Notes under the pieces: model-generated
Database searches by the model: none
What the model was told of the DNA's origin: nothing
The model's input: only the letters and a program-made list of their open reading frames with translations
From: Jacaranda mimosifolia
Taxonomy: Eukaryota; Streptophyta; Magnoliopsida; Lamiales; Bignoniaceae
Assembly: GCA_018894105.1 (NCBI GenBank)
Contig: CM032128.1
Coordinates: 28,295,299 to 28,359,298, forward strand
Length of the DNA: 64,000 nt
Direction: 5' to 3'
Shown: piece after piece, positions 46,821-58,059 of the stretch
Layout of the letters: the number at the start of each line of letters is the position of its first letter
Position numbering within the stretch: the stretch's first letter is position 1
Translations under genes and position numbers: made by a program

Positions 46821-49344
46821 AATTAAGAAATAATTAATGACGAAAGGATATGTTTCTAGGACAACTAGTGTATGATTCAGCAATCTAAGAATGTCAAGCA
46901 TAGGGCTCTTTGAATTTCGAAAAGGTGAAATTTGGAGAAATAGCTCACGTTTAGACGTACTTTGTGAGATTTTAAAATTCTAAGTTGAAGATTCTTCTTA
47001 ACAGAGTCGCATTTGATGATTTAAAAGGTTATATGGGTAGATTAATATTAGATAAATTTGTACGTTGTGACTCAAACACTATAGTTGTCTGGAGAATGGT
47101 TGCAAGGAATGACTGTTGGTGACATAATGAAATGCAGTTTCCAAATTTGTGAATATAGACGGTGCAAATGAGAATGGGACCAAAACTTGAAATGGAAACA
47201 GACAGCCTAGCATTGCCGAGGGAAATTAAAGATCACGAGGTGAGTCAATAAGGGAAATAGTTAAGGCGTGCATATACGCATACGAGAAAACTAGTTTAGC
47301 TTAGTAAGTGGAATATGGTAAACATTTGGATATAACAATGATATGAAAAATTTAGTCAGTTCTACGCCTCGTAGCTTAAATATTAGCTCAGTCGACTGAG
47401 ATTTTAAATATTCTCAAGCACTGATTTATATGTACGATGATAATATTACGTATGAGTCGTATATAAAATTGTATCTTGTATACTCTATATGTTGATTGGA
47501 GATCTTAGAGATCTTGGCTACATTAAACTTGAGCTTGTCTGATAAGGTTATGAATTATGATGTAATAGGGTACGGCACCGCTAGAACATCCTAAAATGTG
47601 AAGGTGATCCTATATCAACCAAATTACAGCGGACGATCATCACCCAACAAAATTATCACACTTAAAAAAAAACCAAAAATGATATTAGGTCTTATTTCTC
47701 CCTTGCTAGTAGATTCGCAAACAGGAAGATCTGTGTTATAAGCTTATTGCAGTGAGATGGAGAACCTTATAACCCTATCGATAAGTGAATTAGGCTAGTA
47801 ATCTGGAAAGTATAATAGAAACCCTATGAAGGATAACCTTGAGGAATATCTAGAGTTTTACCCCTCTGAATCACTAAAAAGATCAGATAAGTAAAATATA
47901 AGGGTTTGAATTAAGGAATGATGAGAAAATCGGAGTATCGAGTGAACTCGATGAACAAAGGAAATTAGTATCTACTTACTTTTAGTAAGTATCTTACATT
48001 ATTGATAAGAATCCCTAAAACTATAGTAAGAGTTCGACAAAACCGATAAAGCTTGAGCAATTGGGATATCTCTTTCCTTATAAGTCTATTTAACCTAATG
48101 CATGTGTTTAGGATTTGTTTAGAAACGAAGTTAAGGAAATGATACTATTGAATAAGAAACTAAAGGAGAAGGTAGGCCAAGAATGGCCCTTTCACTTGCA
48201 ATATAGATATTGTGAATTAAAATAATATTTTGGGATTGGTTATAAGGATCTTGATTAGGACCTTTAAATCTCTCAAGAATTGAGAAACTAGCCATATTAC
48301 ATTTGTGTTTGGGTTATGGTCTAGTAAACATTAAAGAAATCATCCTATTAGAATTAGGGACATGGGCAATCAAGTGCAACTAGAAAATATATCAAAGTAC
48401 AAAAGTTCTTGAGGTTCTTCTAATCGGTATTAATGGTGTATTCAAGTCTCTTCCAAATCAATAGTGTATTGGTAAAATCAACTAAGGAAAGGCTTCGTAC
48501 TTATATGCTTATAAAGGAAACTTGGTATATGAGAATGATCTCTCATGCTTTTGGAAAACTTAAGTCATAAGATGAACTATTTTGCTTATGTTCAAAATTG
48601 TTGAAATGGTGATTGCTTAAATGAAACAAAGATATCATTTAAGAGTTGAAAAAGAGGAATTCTTACTGATCATGAATGTATTGGTAAGTGTGATTTGGGA
48701 TAATCTAAGATTGACAAACACTCTAGGTTTGAAAGTGAAAATTACTATATTCAGTGGTGCACAAAATAAGTGAAGAATAGGTATAGGTACCACAAGGATA
48801 AAGGGAAAAACGTGGCTCAAGGTTTTGTCTGAACTCTTGAATGTCAGAAGAGAGTTTGATACCACATATCTTTAACTTTATACCCCAGACAGAGCCTAGG
48901 GAGCAGCAGATATATTGGTCGTAACTGTATCTAGTATTTTTAGTTTTTGTGAACCTATAGCTAGCTATTTGGGAATGTATGACTTGATATGAAGGCTAGC
49001 ATATTAAGTTTGAATTTAACTACTTATCAACATAAATATCATGTAAGAGTGAGCTTGTAGTGTTGTTAGTCGGTTGTTGCTATAACAATTTTTGTGATCT
49101 ATTGAATGACAGTATGCACTATCAGGATGGAATGGAGGACTTTAAGTATTGAAATAACATGTGATGATGTATGTTAGACTTACTCAACTACCAATAGCAT
49201 ATAGCGCTTAAAGTTGCCATGGGATCACCAAGGGATTGAAGAGATATATCTTGATAATGAGAGAAATTTACATATAACAAAGGAACGACGAAACAAGAAT
49301 GTTACATATGCCAGTGTTAATCGAAGTTCATAAAATCAAAAATG
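46821..49344 (+). mobile_element. Non-coding interior of the LARD
   Basis: No zinc knuckle, protease, RT, RNase H or integrase motif is visible in any frame. Only one minor frame (48635-48865, minus) exceeds 60 codons and it has no domain. Composition is similar to the neighbouring gag remnant, so it may be gag/pol decayed beyond recognition or a replaced non-coding spacer. Confidence 0.6.
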
Positions 49345-49381
49345 AGAATTTGGGGACCAGATTCTTTTAACGGGGGATGAT
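49345..49381 (+). other. Polypurine tract with upstream hairpin-capable repeat
   Basis: GAATTTGGGGACCAGATTC forms a short imperfect inverted repeat, followed by TTTTAACGGGGGATGAT right before the LTR. The same arrangement, more perfect and doubled, is at 62387-62448. Confidence 0.7.
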
Positions 49382-52078
49382 TGTAACACCCCTAAAATTT
49401 GGTGTTTTGGAAAATAAATGAAAATGACTTAATTGTAAGGAAATTAGAAATTTTGGGGTCAATTCGTAATTTAAGAAAATCTAATTGGACTAAACTTGAA
49501 AGTTTTGGGGTTGCATGGTATATATTCTTGGTCAAAGGGGTTAATGTTAGGCACTTAAGCTTTTGAAGGGCTGAATTAAAGCTTATGGAAACCTTGAAGG
49601 ACCTAATTGAAAACTAGCCAAAAGTTTTGGGGGCCAAAATATAATTTTCAAAAGTGCATAAATATATATAGTTTTCCACCCCATAATTCTTTATTTCTTC
49701 ACCAAACACCACCATCAACCTTCTCCATCACTTCTCTGGTGACTTCACTAGCGACGGGCTATTTCAATAAACTAACCCGACCAACTTCTTCCCTTCATCA
49801 CCGTGAACATATAGATACCACATGCACCACATTTTGGCCCGCGAGATCACCAAAAATTGAGGAAGAAAATCGATCATGGCGGTGAGTCGTGAGTTCACCG
49901 TTCCGATGGCTTTTTGCGAAAGACTAAGGTAGAGTATTAATGGGCTTAGCTTGAAGAAAACTTTGGTGTCTTCAATTTTGGAGTTAGGCCACCGGCAGAG
50001 GAAAATTGGAGGTGGTGGCGCACGGCGGCGAGAGAGACCCAATTGGGGTTTTTTCGGCCAATTGACCCTCGATTCGGCAGCTAAAGGAAAATTTGAAGTG
50101 GGCATTGTGTTCCTTGAGCAAAGGCGCATCTTTTGATGGTATTGGTGACTGTCTCAAGCGGCGCGATGTCGGAGTTGAGACAGTTTCTTCAGCTCGACGA
50201 AACGATCGTGACAGTATTCTCGGTTTGTGATTTCGACACCTCGATAGTTGGATCTCGGGTAAATGGGAAATTAGGGTTAAAAGCTTTATGGATTTTGTTA
50301 CCGTTTATTCTTCCAAACCTTGTATCATGAAAGAAATGAGAATTTGGTATATGAATTGTGTATACATGTGCTTAGTGGACTAGAATATATTATATTACAT
50401 GGCATCTTTGGTTAATTAAGGTTAATAAGTAAGAAAATCCTAATTTTATGGATTTGGGACTTAAGTAACAATAACTGGGTTAAATAAGATAATTGGGTTG
50501 TTTGTTTGTTTGGGGATGATGATATGAGGTTAGTTATATTAATAAGGACCTGATTATGCCTCTTTGCTAGTACCGATATTAACCCCGTAAATATTCCCGT
50601 ATTAACAGCCTAATTAGCCGTACCATAATGATAATATTGATCGAACCCTAAAACTACCATATTAATCGGATAGCTCTCGATTTTAGGCTATCAATAGCAA
50701 GATTGTAATTATTGGAGATTATTAAGGATTTTGATTGTGGATTTATTCCTTTAGTTAGGTGATGAAGAAGTCAGTCTCATGGACCAGTAGAGGGCTAATT
50801 ATGGATTGCATTTCTGAGTCTGTCCAGAACTCTTATTCTGTCCCTTGTAGCCTATGGCTTTGCTGGCTGACCCCATACTTGTCGCTAGCTTCTTATATAC
50901 ATGTTTGCAGTTAAAGAGATCCTATTGATCTAATATTCTATCCTATTTTCTTGTTGACTTACTTGTAACCCTTAAACGGCCTTGTTGGCTGATGTACTGT
51001 GTATATTGATTTTTCTAGATTTATACCTTGTTATATTCATGATTATGGCTTTAGAAGTTAAATTCTTATCTGTTGGCATTATATTTTATCAACCCATGGG
51101 AAGACGTGGGCAGTTATCAACCCATGGGAAGAAATGGATAGTTATCAACTCAAGGGACACCATGGGCGGTTTTCACCCGGAGGGATGCCATGGGGGTTTG
51201 GGCTCGGGGCTAGGTCCGGAAGACGATTGGGCAGAACGGATTGACAGAGACATATCTTCTGGCTAGTACCCATCTACGATAACAACTTACAAGTAGCTGG
51301 AGGTGGCAAACTGTAAGTGATGGGATTCGGCATGTGACCGGCCATGCCATATTACAAGTTAGTACACGTTGAGTTGAGTGCTCGAGCAAATGGAGCGATA
51401 AGGAAATCTTGATTATGCTATCCTGATAACCAGTACCAGCAATTATAACTTAAACTGAGAGTAATAAGGTCGAAATGACCAACAACCTGTTAGGCTTGTT
51501 ATCATGTGTACTATGCACATTGTTGATTCATATTGGAAAAAAAATCTTGCTTGTTACCGAATTTGTTTGTTAATTATTGCATCTTGACAGCTTACCCTTG
51601 ACTCTCGTCGTTTTCTTTTCCCTCACTAAGTCCTTCGAACTTACCGTGTTATTATTCTTTTATTTCCTTCCCAGACAAGCACAAAAATGGAAGGAGGGCT
51701 TATGATTTAACCCAATGGGATTGTTCGTAAAAGTGTTTATGGATATATGTACACATAGGTCCACCTGGTGGCTAAGCTTTGATTTAGAGATGTTGCGATA
51801 TGTCAAGTTTGAACATAAGATTTGTGGCATTTATATATTGTATTTCATGGGATGACATTTTGTACTTGTATTTAATTGTGGCTTAACTGAGATTTTTGGA
51901 ATACTGTAGGAACTTGGCATGCAATAGGGTCCCTCGATAGTGCTGATTTAAGATTGGATTATGTTGTTCTTTGAGTGTTATTGAAATTTTATGGATCTAT
52001 CAAATATGATATTTGCATGTTATAGGATTGAATTGAATGGCACTTCAACTTGTGGACTATCCCAAGTGGAGTACTACA
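49382..52078 (+). mobile_element. 3' LTR of the LARD
   Basis: TGTAACACCCCTAAAATTTG to GTACTACA. Closely similar to the 5' LTR but about 200 bp shorter around 50818, where the donor-like site is lost, and with an extra 27-28-bp tandem triplication at 51088-51172 (ATCAACCCATGGGA units). TATA-like core at 49659-49672, palindrome decayed to AAGTCC-TTC-GAACTT near 51623, acceptor-like CCCAG at 51670-51674. The long antisense frame 49764-50129 lies in the GC-rich block. Confidence 0.9.
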
Positions 52079-52740
52079 CAATGCATCGTCATGATTCGGT
52101 TTCTGTTCATACTTGCTGTCGCCGTGTTCATTGTGACAGCATCGTCATGATTGAGTATAAAAAAGGGGGAAAAAGTTGGGACAAATTTAAAATGGAGTGA
52201 GTATTGGTTATTGTTGCAGACCCATGTTTTGTTATCTTTCCACTGATTGGCTAATTAATATAAATAACAAAATTAAAGTATCTAATAATTCATGCATCAA
52301 AATGACAAGCAATATAAGACAAACAATAAATACCAGTAAATTGCTGCTGCGGAGTGAATCAATTTGGCTTTGCACCTCCTTTGGGTTTCCCTTTTTGTTT
52401 AATTACTTACTTATTCCATTATTAAGTATAAAGTTATCAATAAATTTGTCAAGTTCTGGACGTATGCATTTGAAAAGGACTATGATCAGATCCGAAACCA
52501 TCTTACTATAAATTATCATCGATAATATTATTAATAATATTGTATGGCATATGCAATAAAAAATCAAATCATGCTGAGAGAATTTAATTTCGGATCTTCT
52601 TACTGTGAATCCTTTAGATTGGTTGGCTCGTTTCCTTTCCCTTCTACGCTATTGCTAAATCTTGTCAAATTAGGAGATCATTCACTATTGTTTAGCAAAG
52701 AATGAAATTCCATGTGCCATCAAATTATTAAACCATGAGG
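52079..52740. repeat. LARD target site and dispersed duplicated segment, copy C (first part)
   Basis: 52084-52200 continues the sequence interrupted by the LARD. 52290-52375 (AAAATGACAAGCAATATAAGAC, TGCTGCGGAGT) resembles 18010-18085, and 52385-52735 matches 15570-15915. The frames 51991-52200 and 52197-52511 span the LTR junction or this repeat and are not genes. Confidence 0.5.
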
Positions 52741-52951
52741 TAATTTGCTTGTGATATATGCAATGCTCGTCCGAAAATATTAATTCAAATTTAATTTTAT
52801 ATTATTTTTTATATATTATTTTAATATTAATCTGATTCTCATTTTAATGCCATGTATAATCGGACAATATACATGTTTCTATTATTTCTTGTTCTCAGCT
52901 TGCCATTATAATAAAACTAGTTGACTAACTTGATGTGTTTTAATTAAAACC

Positions 52952-53377
52952 TGTTGGGATTTGACTCGGTTAACTGGAGATCAAGTTTGTGTAGAATTAG
53001 GACTTCTTCTTATATTAGATTTTTTAGTTTCAAGTGAAGTAATCAAGTAATTTTCTATTATAAATAGAGATATTTATTTGATTACTTGAAAGAGAAGACA
53101 CTTGTAGAACTCATGATATTCATGGGGTAGTTATTGTGAGTACGAGTGGGGTAATACAAAGGAGTGGAGTGAGTATCTCTCTGGTAGTTATAATAGGAGT
53201 TGTACAAGGGATTTTTGGCTTGAATTTGGACCTGTCAAACTCAAGGATCGGCTTGTACTGGTAAAATTTTATCATAATTGAAGAAAGAAAACTCCCGTGG
53301 AGGTAGGCGGAATTTGCCTAACCACATAAATGTGTCTGTTTTATTTTTCTATCTGTTGGGTATTATTTTTATCATCA
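52952..53377 (+). mobile_element. Probable solo copia-type LTR
   Basis: Starts TGTTGGGATTTGACTCGG, has a TATA-like TATTATAAATAGAG near 53057, and near its 3' part CTCCCGTGGAGGTAGGC..GCCTAACCACATAAATGTG, the order and wording typical of plant copia LTRs. The 3' end is approximate (ATCATCA at about 53377) and no target duplication was found. No primer site follows, so it is taken as solo. Confidence 0.6.
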
Positions 53378-54740
53378 ACTTTGTGAGTGTGATTTATGAA
53401 TTTATGATAAATTAAATCTCATACCTAAATTCCTTTCTTTGTGCTCCAATGAAAACTAAATCCTATGTTATAATATACTTGAAAAACAAGTTTGCAACAA
53501 ATCTTAAATGGAATGAGTACTTATTGTTGTAGACCCATGTACTAACGTACTAAATTTAAAGAAAATGTTCATTATTTCTTTAACTTGACAAAATTAGTTA
53601 CACAATTTGAGTTTTGGTTAATATAAAAAATAAACTCTATGCTGCAAGGTGGGGAAAATTGTAAAAATGGGATCAATAGTGACAAAGCTTGGATCATAAC
53701 TATAAAAAAAAAAAAAAAAGACAAAGCTTGTTGTAAAGCACAGTCAACGCCAAAATATGCTTGTGTGGTGCATGGTTGGCATAGCTTCATGCCTTGTCAT
53801 GTGCCACACGCATTTTGACAAAGAAAAAATTGCAAAAATAGGATCGAAATTAAGGAGCTGTAGAAAAGATAACACATAAAACTAAAATAAGGAACAATAT
53901 CGTCAATTTTTAACATATGCAAACTCGTTTATTTTCACTCGATTTGCATAATTAGTCATTTTTGGATGAACTGGTTGAATTTTATAGCATTCCAGCATCA
54001 TAAATATTTATGCCATTTTGTATCAATAGTCGTTTTGGATTAATCCGGAAAATTTCGTAACATTCCGATATCATCAATTTTTTGCTGCTCAATATTTTAA
54101 TTTACTGTAGTTATCTTTTTTACTACTCCTTAATGTTTTGTTTCTTAAGATTGATTATCTTTTTTGCTACTACTTAATTCTGGTTCTGGCCTTACTTATG
54201 GTCCTATTTTGCAAATTTTCATTTATCAAAATATACGTGGTACATGGCGAAGAAGCACAAAATTGTACACGTCAAGTGCCATGCAAACATATTCCGGCAC
54301 TGACTATATATGCTTTCCGGTGAACCTTATCCTTTTTCTCTATTTTTTTATTGTTATGATCCTAATTTTGCCACGACTTTAATTCCGATCGTCTTTCACA
54401 AAATAACTTTATTTATGGTCCTATTTTTACAATTTTTCCTAGCTAGCAAGATGACAAGCAATAAGACCTGAACTCAAGTCCAGCAAGTGGTGAGATTTAC
54501 CTGCAGCCCAGGTGTCGTTTAATATATGGCTTATTATTAGTGGCGAGCAAAAGCTATTTCTTGATTAATTTGTATAGCCTAAATTAATCTTGATTGCTTA
54601 GCTTAAATATTGAGTTAGGTGGGCTTGCTTCATAATGCTACATTGTTGCTACTAATTTGCAGGCACGCATTGTCTTCATTAGAGTTGTTAATAGAATCTC
54701 AAATTTGTTAATATTGTCGAACTGTAATAATTAAGAACGC
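53378..54740. repeat. Duplicated segment, copy C (second part)
   Basis: 53500-53550 (AAATGGAATGAGTACTTATTG, GTAGACCCATGT) repeats 52185-52235, 54445-54475 (GCAAGATGACAAGCAATAAG) repeats 52295-52320, and 54535-54720 matches 42785-42990 and 15920-16046. Together they suggest a local tandem duplication of 1.3 to 2.2 kb before the copia LTR inserted. The frames 53572-53790 and 54138-54382 show no domain; an A-run sits at 53704-53719. Confidence 0.5.
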
Positions 54741-55194
54741 CCACCTACGCCAATTATGAATTTTACATCACATGTGTTTTATGACATATAAAAAAGATTT
54801 ATAAATAATTGATGCACAAAGAAGATAAGTTGTATGCGTGGAAGCTTATTTTTTAGGACAAATCAATGATGACTTTTTATGTATACCTCATTTGTAGAAT
54901 TAAAGTAGAAAATAAAGTGTGAGGTGAGGTATTCAAATTTAATGAATTCTTAGAATACGTGTGTATAAATAAAAATATATTTGATGAAAAGAAAAATCAA
55001 AATTTGAATTAGGTGGATGGATATAGATTAAAGCATGTGATTAGGATTATGACACTCAAAGCCATCTCACAACAAATAAGTGAATTCTCCATTGATATTT
55101 CACAGAATCATCAATCATATTAGGCATCACAACTAAAATATGGAGCCAGCTTCCCATTCAAGTTTCTCCAAGGATTTCCATACCATTGGGGTAG
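54741..55194. other. Unassigned AT-rich DNA, no gene
   Basis: No coding frame, repeat end or RNA gene recognised. It is the presumed target-side flank of the Tat element; its LTR start is not sharply defined, so part of this stretch may belong to that LTR. Confidence 0.35.
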
Positions 55195-55708
55195 TGATGA
55201 TAGTAATTAATGAGAAAAGAACAAAAGACCCTTACGCTCCCTTTTTTTTTGTCAAAATGCTCAAATAGGACAGGATCCACATCTTTTTATCCGAGTTGGA
55301 TCATGATCCCTTGGAACCCGACCCGACTTGAGCTATGACCCGAAATGGAGGCCGTTGATCAATTAAGGATCTAACGCATAGTAAAACGCCTCCTCAATCC
55401 GTACATAAATGATAATTCATCCCCTATAAAAGGCAAGATTCACTCGATTCCAGGTCATGTTATCTTTACTCACTTTCATTTGAGTCCTTGTCTTTACCTT
55501 TGAGCTCATTTGATCACCTCAAAAATTCACTAACTTAGGCATCGGAGGGCCTTAGCTGAGGGCGATCTTAGCTAGCCTATCGTGTGCTCTTGTGGTTAGG
55601 TCGGAGACCCAAAAATCACTTGTGTAGATCCAGGTCTGGATCGAGGTTGAAGGTAGGGCTAATTTCACAAATCCAGTTTGAGGTCATGACCTAAGACCCT
55701 GAGCCACA
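55195..55708 (+). mobile_element. 5' LTR of a Tat-lineage gypsy element
   Basis: Ends with CCACA at 55708, five bases before the primer site. TATA box CTATAAAAGG at 55424-55433, followed by the initiator-like region and CACTAACTTAGGCATCGGAGGG (55525-55550), a phrase typical of Tat-lineage LTRs. The start is uncertain; a TGATGATAGTAATTAATG at about 55195 is the best candidate. No second copy exists in the window, so the start cannot be fixed by comparison. Confidence 0.65.
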
Positions 55709-55713
55709 TTAGT

Positions 55714-55730
55714 TGGCATCGTCTATGGGA
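55714..55730 (+). other. Primer-binding site of the Tat element
   Basis: TGGCATCGTCTATGGGA corresponds to the TGGCGCCGTCTGTGGGA primer-site region found in many plant Tat-lineage elements, with two changes. It differs from the Met-type site of the chromoviruses, supporting a separate lineage. Confidence 0.75.
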
Positions 55731-55739
55731 ACTCCAATT

Positions 55740-57430
55740 TGATTCATTAGTTGTGAGAGCAAGCAGTTAGTGATGGATATAACTCCAGGATGAACTATGG
55801 ACACTCCCATCCCCATATCGCCTATATCCCCATCGCCACCTATATCACCCACTTCCTCGGCACCACCCCCAATGCTATGCTATAGGATACTCAAGCCGAA
55901 ATGGGGTAAGGAACTTTGGCACAAGACCCTAACAAAACCCTAATAGTGCAAGTTAGTAGGAATGACTTGGAACGATTGGTTTTCAAGATAAGCCAACGAT
56001 TTTGGGATGAGCATGAACATAGAAACTGAGCGGCGACAGTGGCGCTAGTCCAGGCGGCCCCCGTATTGGTCAACCAACCCTTGTTTCAAGAAAGAAAGTC
56101 AGGTCCTTTATTAGCCAAAAGAGTTCAAGGCTTGAGGATCTTTAGAGGGGAAGAGATGGCGGATTCTAATGAAGTGAGAAGTAAGGCAGCCCGTAGGCCA
56201 AGTTACCCGCCCAATGTTTATCGGAGGGAAGAAGCCTCAAGGTTGGATCCGCTGATATTGAACCGGTATGACCCTGCCCTTAAAAGACTCCAACTATCAC
56301 TTTCCAAGAAATAAGTCAATGAGATCAGTGACTAGGTCAAACAATTGAGTAGAAAAATAGATGAACTCAATAAGAGAGGAACTTTAGCATTGCAAAAGAG
56401 AAACTTGCCATTTTTTGCTGAAAAATTGGCCGAGTCAGTAACTTCACACTTTAATCTCCCGGATCTACTGAAATATAATGGGACCAAGGACCCGTAGAAA
56501 CATCATGGCCTTTGAAAACATCATGAACTTGTATGGACAATTGGATGCTATAAGCTCCAAAATCTTTGTGACAGCACTGAGTGGGAGAGCGCAAGAATAG
56601 TTTATGAGGCAGGTCCAAAGGACAATAGTGTCTTATGACTAGCTCATAAGGATATTTTGTACCAATTTGCTAGCAAGAGGAAGTCCAAGAGGTCTGTTAC
56701 TTATCTATTTACTACATGACAGATGGAGGATGAAACCTTGAGAGGGTTCATGAATATGTTTAATAATGAGATGCTGGAGGTGCAAGACTTGCGCATTGAC
56801 ATGATCAGAAGCATTCTCATTCACGGGTTCAAGAAAAGACCACTAGTTTCAGCTCTTGCAAGAGAGCTCCTTGAGGATATGGATAATTGATGGAGGTGGC
56901 TCAGCATTACATCCATGAGGAAGAGATCAATGCTATGAAGGACCATGAATGGACCAAAAATACTCCTCAGAGATTTGAAAAAGATCAAGGACCTAACAAA
57001 TCCCGATCTGCAAAAGATCATCACCGCTCTCTACCCTGAAAGTACAACCATTATGCCTCATTCAACACCACGAGATCCCATGTGCTTATGGCCATCGAAG
57101 GGTCAAAGATATTACAGTAGCCGTGAAAGATGCGAGATACACTGATGAGGCGAAACTCGAATAAGTATTATCGATTCCACAAAAACTAGGGTCATGATAA
57201 TATAGATTGCATTCAACTCAAGGATAAAGTGGAGAGGCTCATTAGATAGGGTTACTTGATAGAGTTTATTGTTAAGGAATTCAAGTACAAAGGGCAAGAG
57301 CGTAAGGCAAAACAGAAGAAGAAAAAGGAACAGATCCAGATCCCGAAGCAGGTCCCGTAGTAGAGAGAAGAAGAGCAAGGAGATTGCAAACAACCCCATG
57401 TGGACAACTTGCCACGATGAGGTTCATATA
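55740..57430 (+). pseudogene. gag: gag of the Tat element, heavily broken
   Basis: The Tat-type gag core is clear at 56455-56890: LPDLLKYNGTKDP, then in a shifted frame AFENIMNLYGQLDA and KIFVTALSGRAQE, followed by MEDETLRGFMNMFNNEMLEV, LRIDMIRSILIHGFKK and ALARELLED. Upstream, 56039-56314 is an open frame with no recognised domain that may be the N-terminal part. Frames shift near 56500 and 56730, and many stops occur. The serine/arginine run in one frame at 57310-57370 is out of frame with gag: the in-frame reading there is lysine- and glutamine-rich. Confidence 0.75.
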
Positions 57431-57995
57431 CATGATAATAGGGGGTCCAACCTTAGGAGACTCTCACAGTGTAAGGAAAAAACACATCAGCTCCATCAAG
57501 AGCCAGGTAAGTTAGGAAAAAATGAATCCAGTACTGAATATTGCTGACCAGCCCACAATCGCTTTTGATGGAAGGGACTCTCAAGTGGTGGTTGCCCCGC
57601 AAAACGATCCCATGGTAATCACAATTGACATAGCCAACTTTTCACTACACAAGGTCTTGGTGGATAATAACAGTTCTGTGGACATAATATTTTTGGAGGT
57701 CATAAAAAATATAGAGTTTACGCTCATAAAAATCACACTAGTTTACACATCCCTAACGGGATTTGGAGGTGTAGAGATCACGCCAGTTGGGACTATTGAC
57801 CTCCCCATTTCCTTGGGAACAAAATCATGTCGGAGGACCTTCATGTTGAAATTCCTGGTAGTTGACACCCCATTTGCATATAATGTGGTCTTAAGAAGAC
57901 TTGAATTGAACCAATTCCAAGCGGTGGTCTCGACCTTTTACTTGAAAAGGAAGTTCCCAACGAAAGGGAGAATAGAAGAGGTATGTTGTGACTAG
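57431..57995 (+). pseudogene. pro: Aspartic protease of the Tat element
   Basis: A short stretch IIGGPTLGDSHSVRKKH (57437-57490, different frame) is the conserved INVIxGG block before the protease. The open frame 57522-57995 carries LVDNNSSVDIIFLEV with the catalytic DNGSSAD changed to DNNSSVD (57663-57683), then FLVVDTPFAYNVVLRRLELN and AVVSTFYLKRKFPT, the usual end of the domain. The active-site Gly to Asn change should inactivate it. Stop at 57993. Confidence 0.82.
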
Positions 57996-58059
57996 AAAGA
58001 AATGAAGGAATGCTACCACGTGTCTCTGAAAAAGAGGCTTAAAACAGAGGGGTCGGGGT

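Larger units (their letters stand above)
43488..52078 (+). mobile_element. LARD-like element related to the Tekay chromovirus, perfect target duplication CAATG
   Basis: Two long LTRs (43488-46357 and 49382-52078), tRNA-Met primer site and polypurine tract are present, and CAATG flanks the element on both sides (43483-43487 and 52079-52083). The 3.0-kb interior has no recognisable protease, reverse transcriptase or integrase, so it is a large non-autonomous derivative that would depend on a related chromovirus for its enzymes. The perfect target repeat and visibly similar LTRs suggest it is one of the younger insertions here. Confidence 0.9.

Noticed and set aside
49764..50129. 121-codon minus-strand frame with proline-rich segment
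   Set aside because: Antisense within the LARD 3' LTR. The matching frame in the 5' LTR (43963-44235) is shorter and changed. Kept only as an observation on antisense LTR frames.
57269..57547. Open frame with a serine/arginine (RS) run resembling an SR splicing factor
   Set aside because: The run is out of frame with the Tat gag reading, which is lysine/glutamine-rich there. It lies between the gag core and the protease of a retroelement.
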